Below, piece after piece: positions 6,454 through 6,642 of a stretch of DNA of 6,642 bases. This DNA comes from an uncultured Rhodospirillales bacterium (GTDB lineage Bacteria; Pseudomonadota; Alphaproteobacteria; Acetobacterales; Acetobacteraceae). Where the stretch lies: assembly GCA_903904805.1 (NCBI GenBank), contig CAIVDX010000292.1:1-6642 (forward strand), given 5' to 3'. A program made the position numbers and the translations under genes. Numbering within the stretch: position 1 is the stretch's first letter; each line of letters starts with the position of its first letter. The notes under the pieces are model-generated. The model made no database searches. It was not told the origin of the DNA and saw nothing but the letters and a program-made list of their open reading frames with translations.

Positions 6454-6494
6454 ATGCCGTGCGTGGGATAGCTCTGGCATCCCGCGTGCGGCAT
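6454..6494 (+). ncRNA. 16-bp stem-loop with G-U pairs, candidate structured RNA or leader
   Basis: Arm 6454-6469 pairs with arm 6479-6494 over 16 consecutive positions around a 9-nt loop (AGCTCTGGC). Thirteen pairs are Watson-Crick. The other three (6460/6488, 6461/6487, 6464/6484) are T-G, G-T and T-G, which are U-G and G-U wobbles in + strand RNA but C-A mismatches in minus-strand RNA. That asymmetry suggests function as + strand RNA, either a small RNA or the 5' leader of a gene beyond the window. I do not recognise an RNA family. Confidence 0.45.
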
Positions 6495-6502
6495 CGATGC
6501 CG
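6489..6502. repeat. 14-bp perfect palindrome overlapping the stem-loop
   Basis: CGGCATCGATGCCG is self-complementary over all 14 bases. Its left half is the outer part of the second arm of the 6454-6494 stem. CGGCA (6489-6493) can therefore pair either with TGCCG at 6455-6459 or with the TGCCG at 6498-6502. It could also be a protein-binding site as DNA. Confidence 0.5.
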
Positions 6503-6642
6503 GCCCGGCGCCCAGGCGGTTTTGGCCCTTCCTTTCAAAAAAGAACATTATCCTAGGACTTTTATCTTGCGGCAGGGCGTGATTTCGACGAAACTCCGCC
6601 GCCATGTACCCAGAGCCATCCACACCCGAGCCTGCCATCCCC

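Larger units (their letters stand above)
6384..6642. other. gene-free 3' region rich in inverted repeats
   Basis: I find no supportable gene here. The minus-strand frame spanning 6435-6638 runs through the repeat elements and has no family resemblance. On the + strand, ATG 6604 (MYPEPSTPEPAIP) and GTG 6579 are open to the window edge but lack a convincing ribosome binding site, so the start of a downstream gene can be neither claimed nor excluded. The contents seen are an A/T-rich hairpin, a possible promoter, a long G-U-containing stem and a second A/T-rich element in inverse orientation. These A/T-rich patches contrast with the flanking coding DNA. Confidence 0.6.

Noticed and set aside
6551..6558. 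TCCTAGGA palindrome as a possible operator or recombination site
   Set aside because: An 8-bp palindrome with no extended symmetry or partner site is expected by chance.
6435..6638. Minus-strand frame of 67 codons in the 3' region
   Set aside because: It is made largely of the A/T-rich repeat (FFFERKG) and the structured stem. It has no homology I recognise and no clear ribosome binding site.
6579..6642. Possible start of a downstream gene at ATG 6604 or GTG 6579
   Set aside because: Only 13 to 21 codons are visible, the two starts are in different frames, and neither has a properly spaced ribosome binding site.
1..6642. CRISPR arrays, tRNA or rRNA genes, transposases, integrase attachment sites
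   Set aside because: None was seen. The only tandem repeat is the 15-bp array at 5236-5304, which has no spacers.

Overview
The window is about 6.6 kb of GC-rich DNA with strongly G/C-ending codons. Gene content fits an alphaproteobacterium, most likely Rhodospirillales/Acetobacteraceae: a HemY C-terminus with a zinc ribbon, thrC next to a mitochondrial-processing-peptidase-like M16 protease, a PmbA/TldE protein and a Tim44-like protein. The family-level call is inference from gene content and from A/T-rich hairpin repeats that resemble intergenic elements I recall from Acetobacteraceae. No database search was possible.

Layout. Positions 2-214 (+) hold the 3' end of hemY. It converges on a siderophore-interacting ferric reductase (280-1068, -), with a small inverted repeat between them. 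The reductase gene has a recognisable promoter (TTGACA -35, TATATC -10) whose -10 is covered by an AGATATATCT palindrome, a likely operator. Divergent from it is a block on the + strand: thrC (1239-2633), an M16 peptidase (2654-3919) and pmbA/tldE (3916-5244, 4-bp overlap with the peptidase). Spacings of 20 bp and -4 bp point to one operon. After a 146-bp gap that opens with a 15-bp tandem repeat carrying the pmbA stop codon, a secreted or membrane-anchored Tim44-like protein follows (5391-6383). The last 260 bp contain no gene I can support. They do hold a terminator-like A/T-rich hairpin, a possible promoter and a 16-bp stem whose three non-Watson-Crick pairs are all G-U if read as + strand RNA.

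How the genes relate. ThrC completes threonine synthesis. The M16 peptidase and PmbA/TldE are peptide- or protein-processing enzymes, and the PmbA partner TldD is not here. The M16 peptidase and the Tim44-like protein are both homologues of mitochondrial protein-import components (MPP and Tim44), a notable proximity. The ferric reductase is an independent iron-acquisition gene.

Most of the window is ordinary core metabolism and proteolysis. The items most worth a second look are the 3' intergenic structured region, the stop-codon-bearing tandem repeat and the operator over the reductase promoter.
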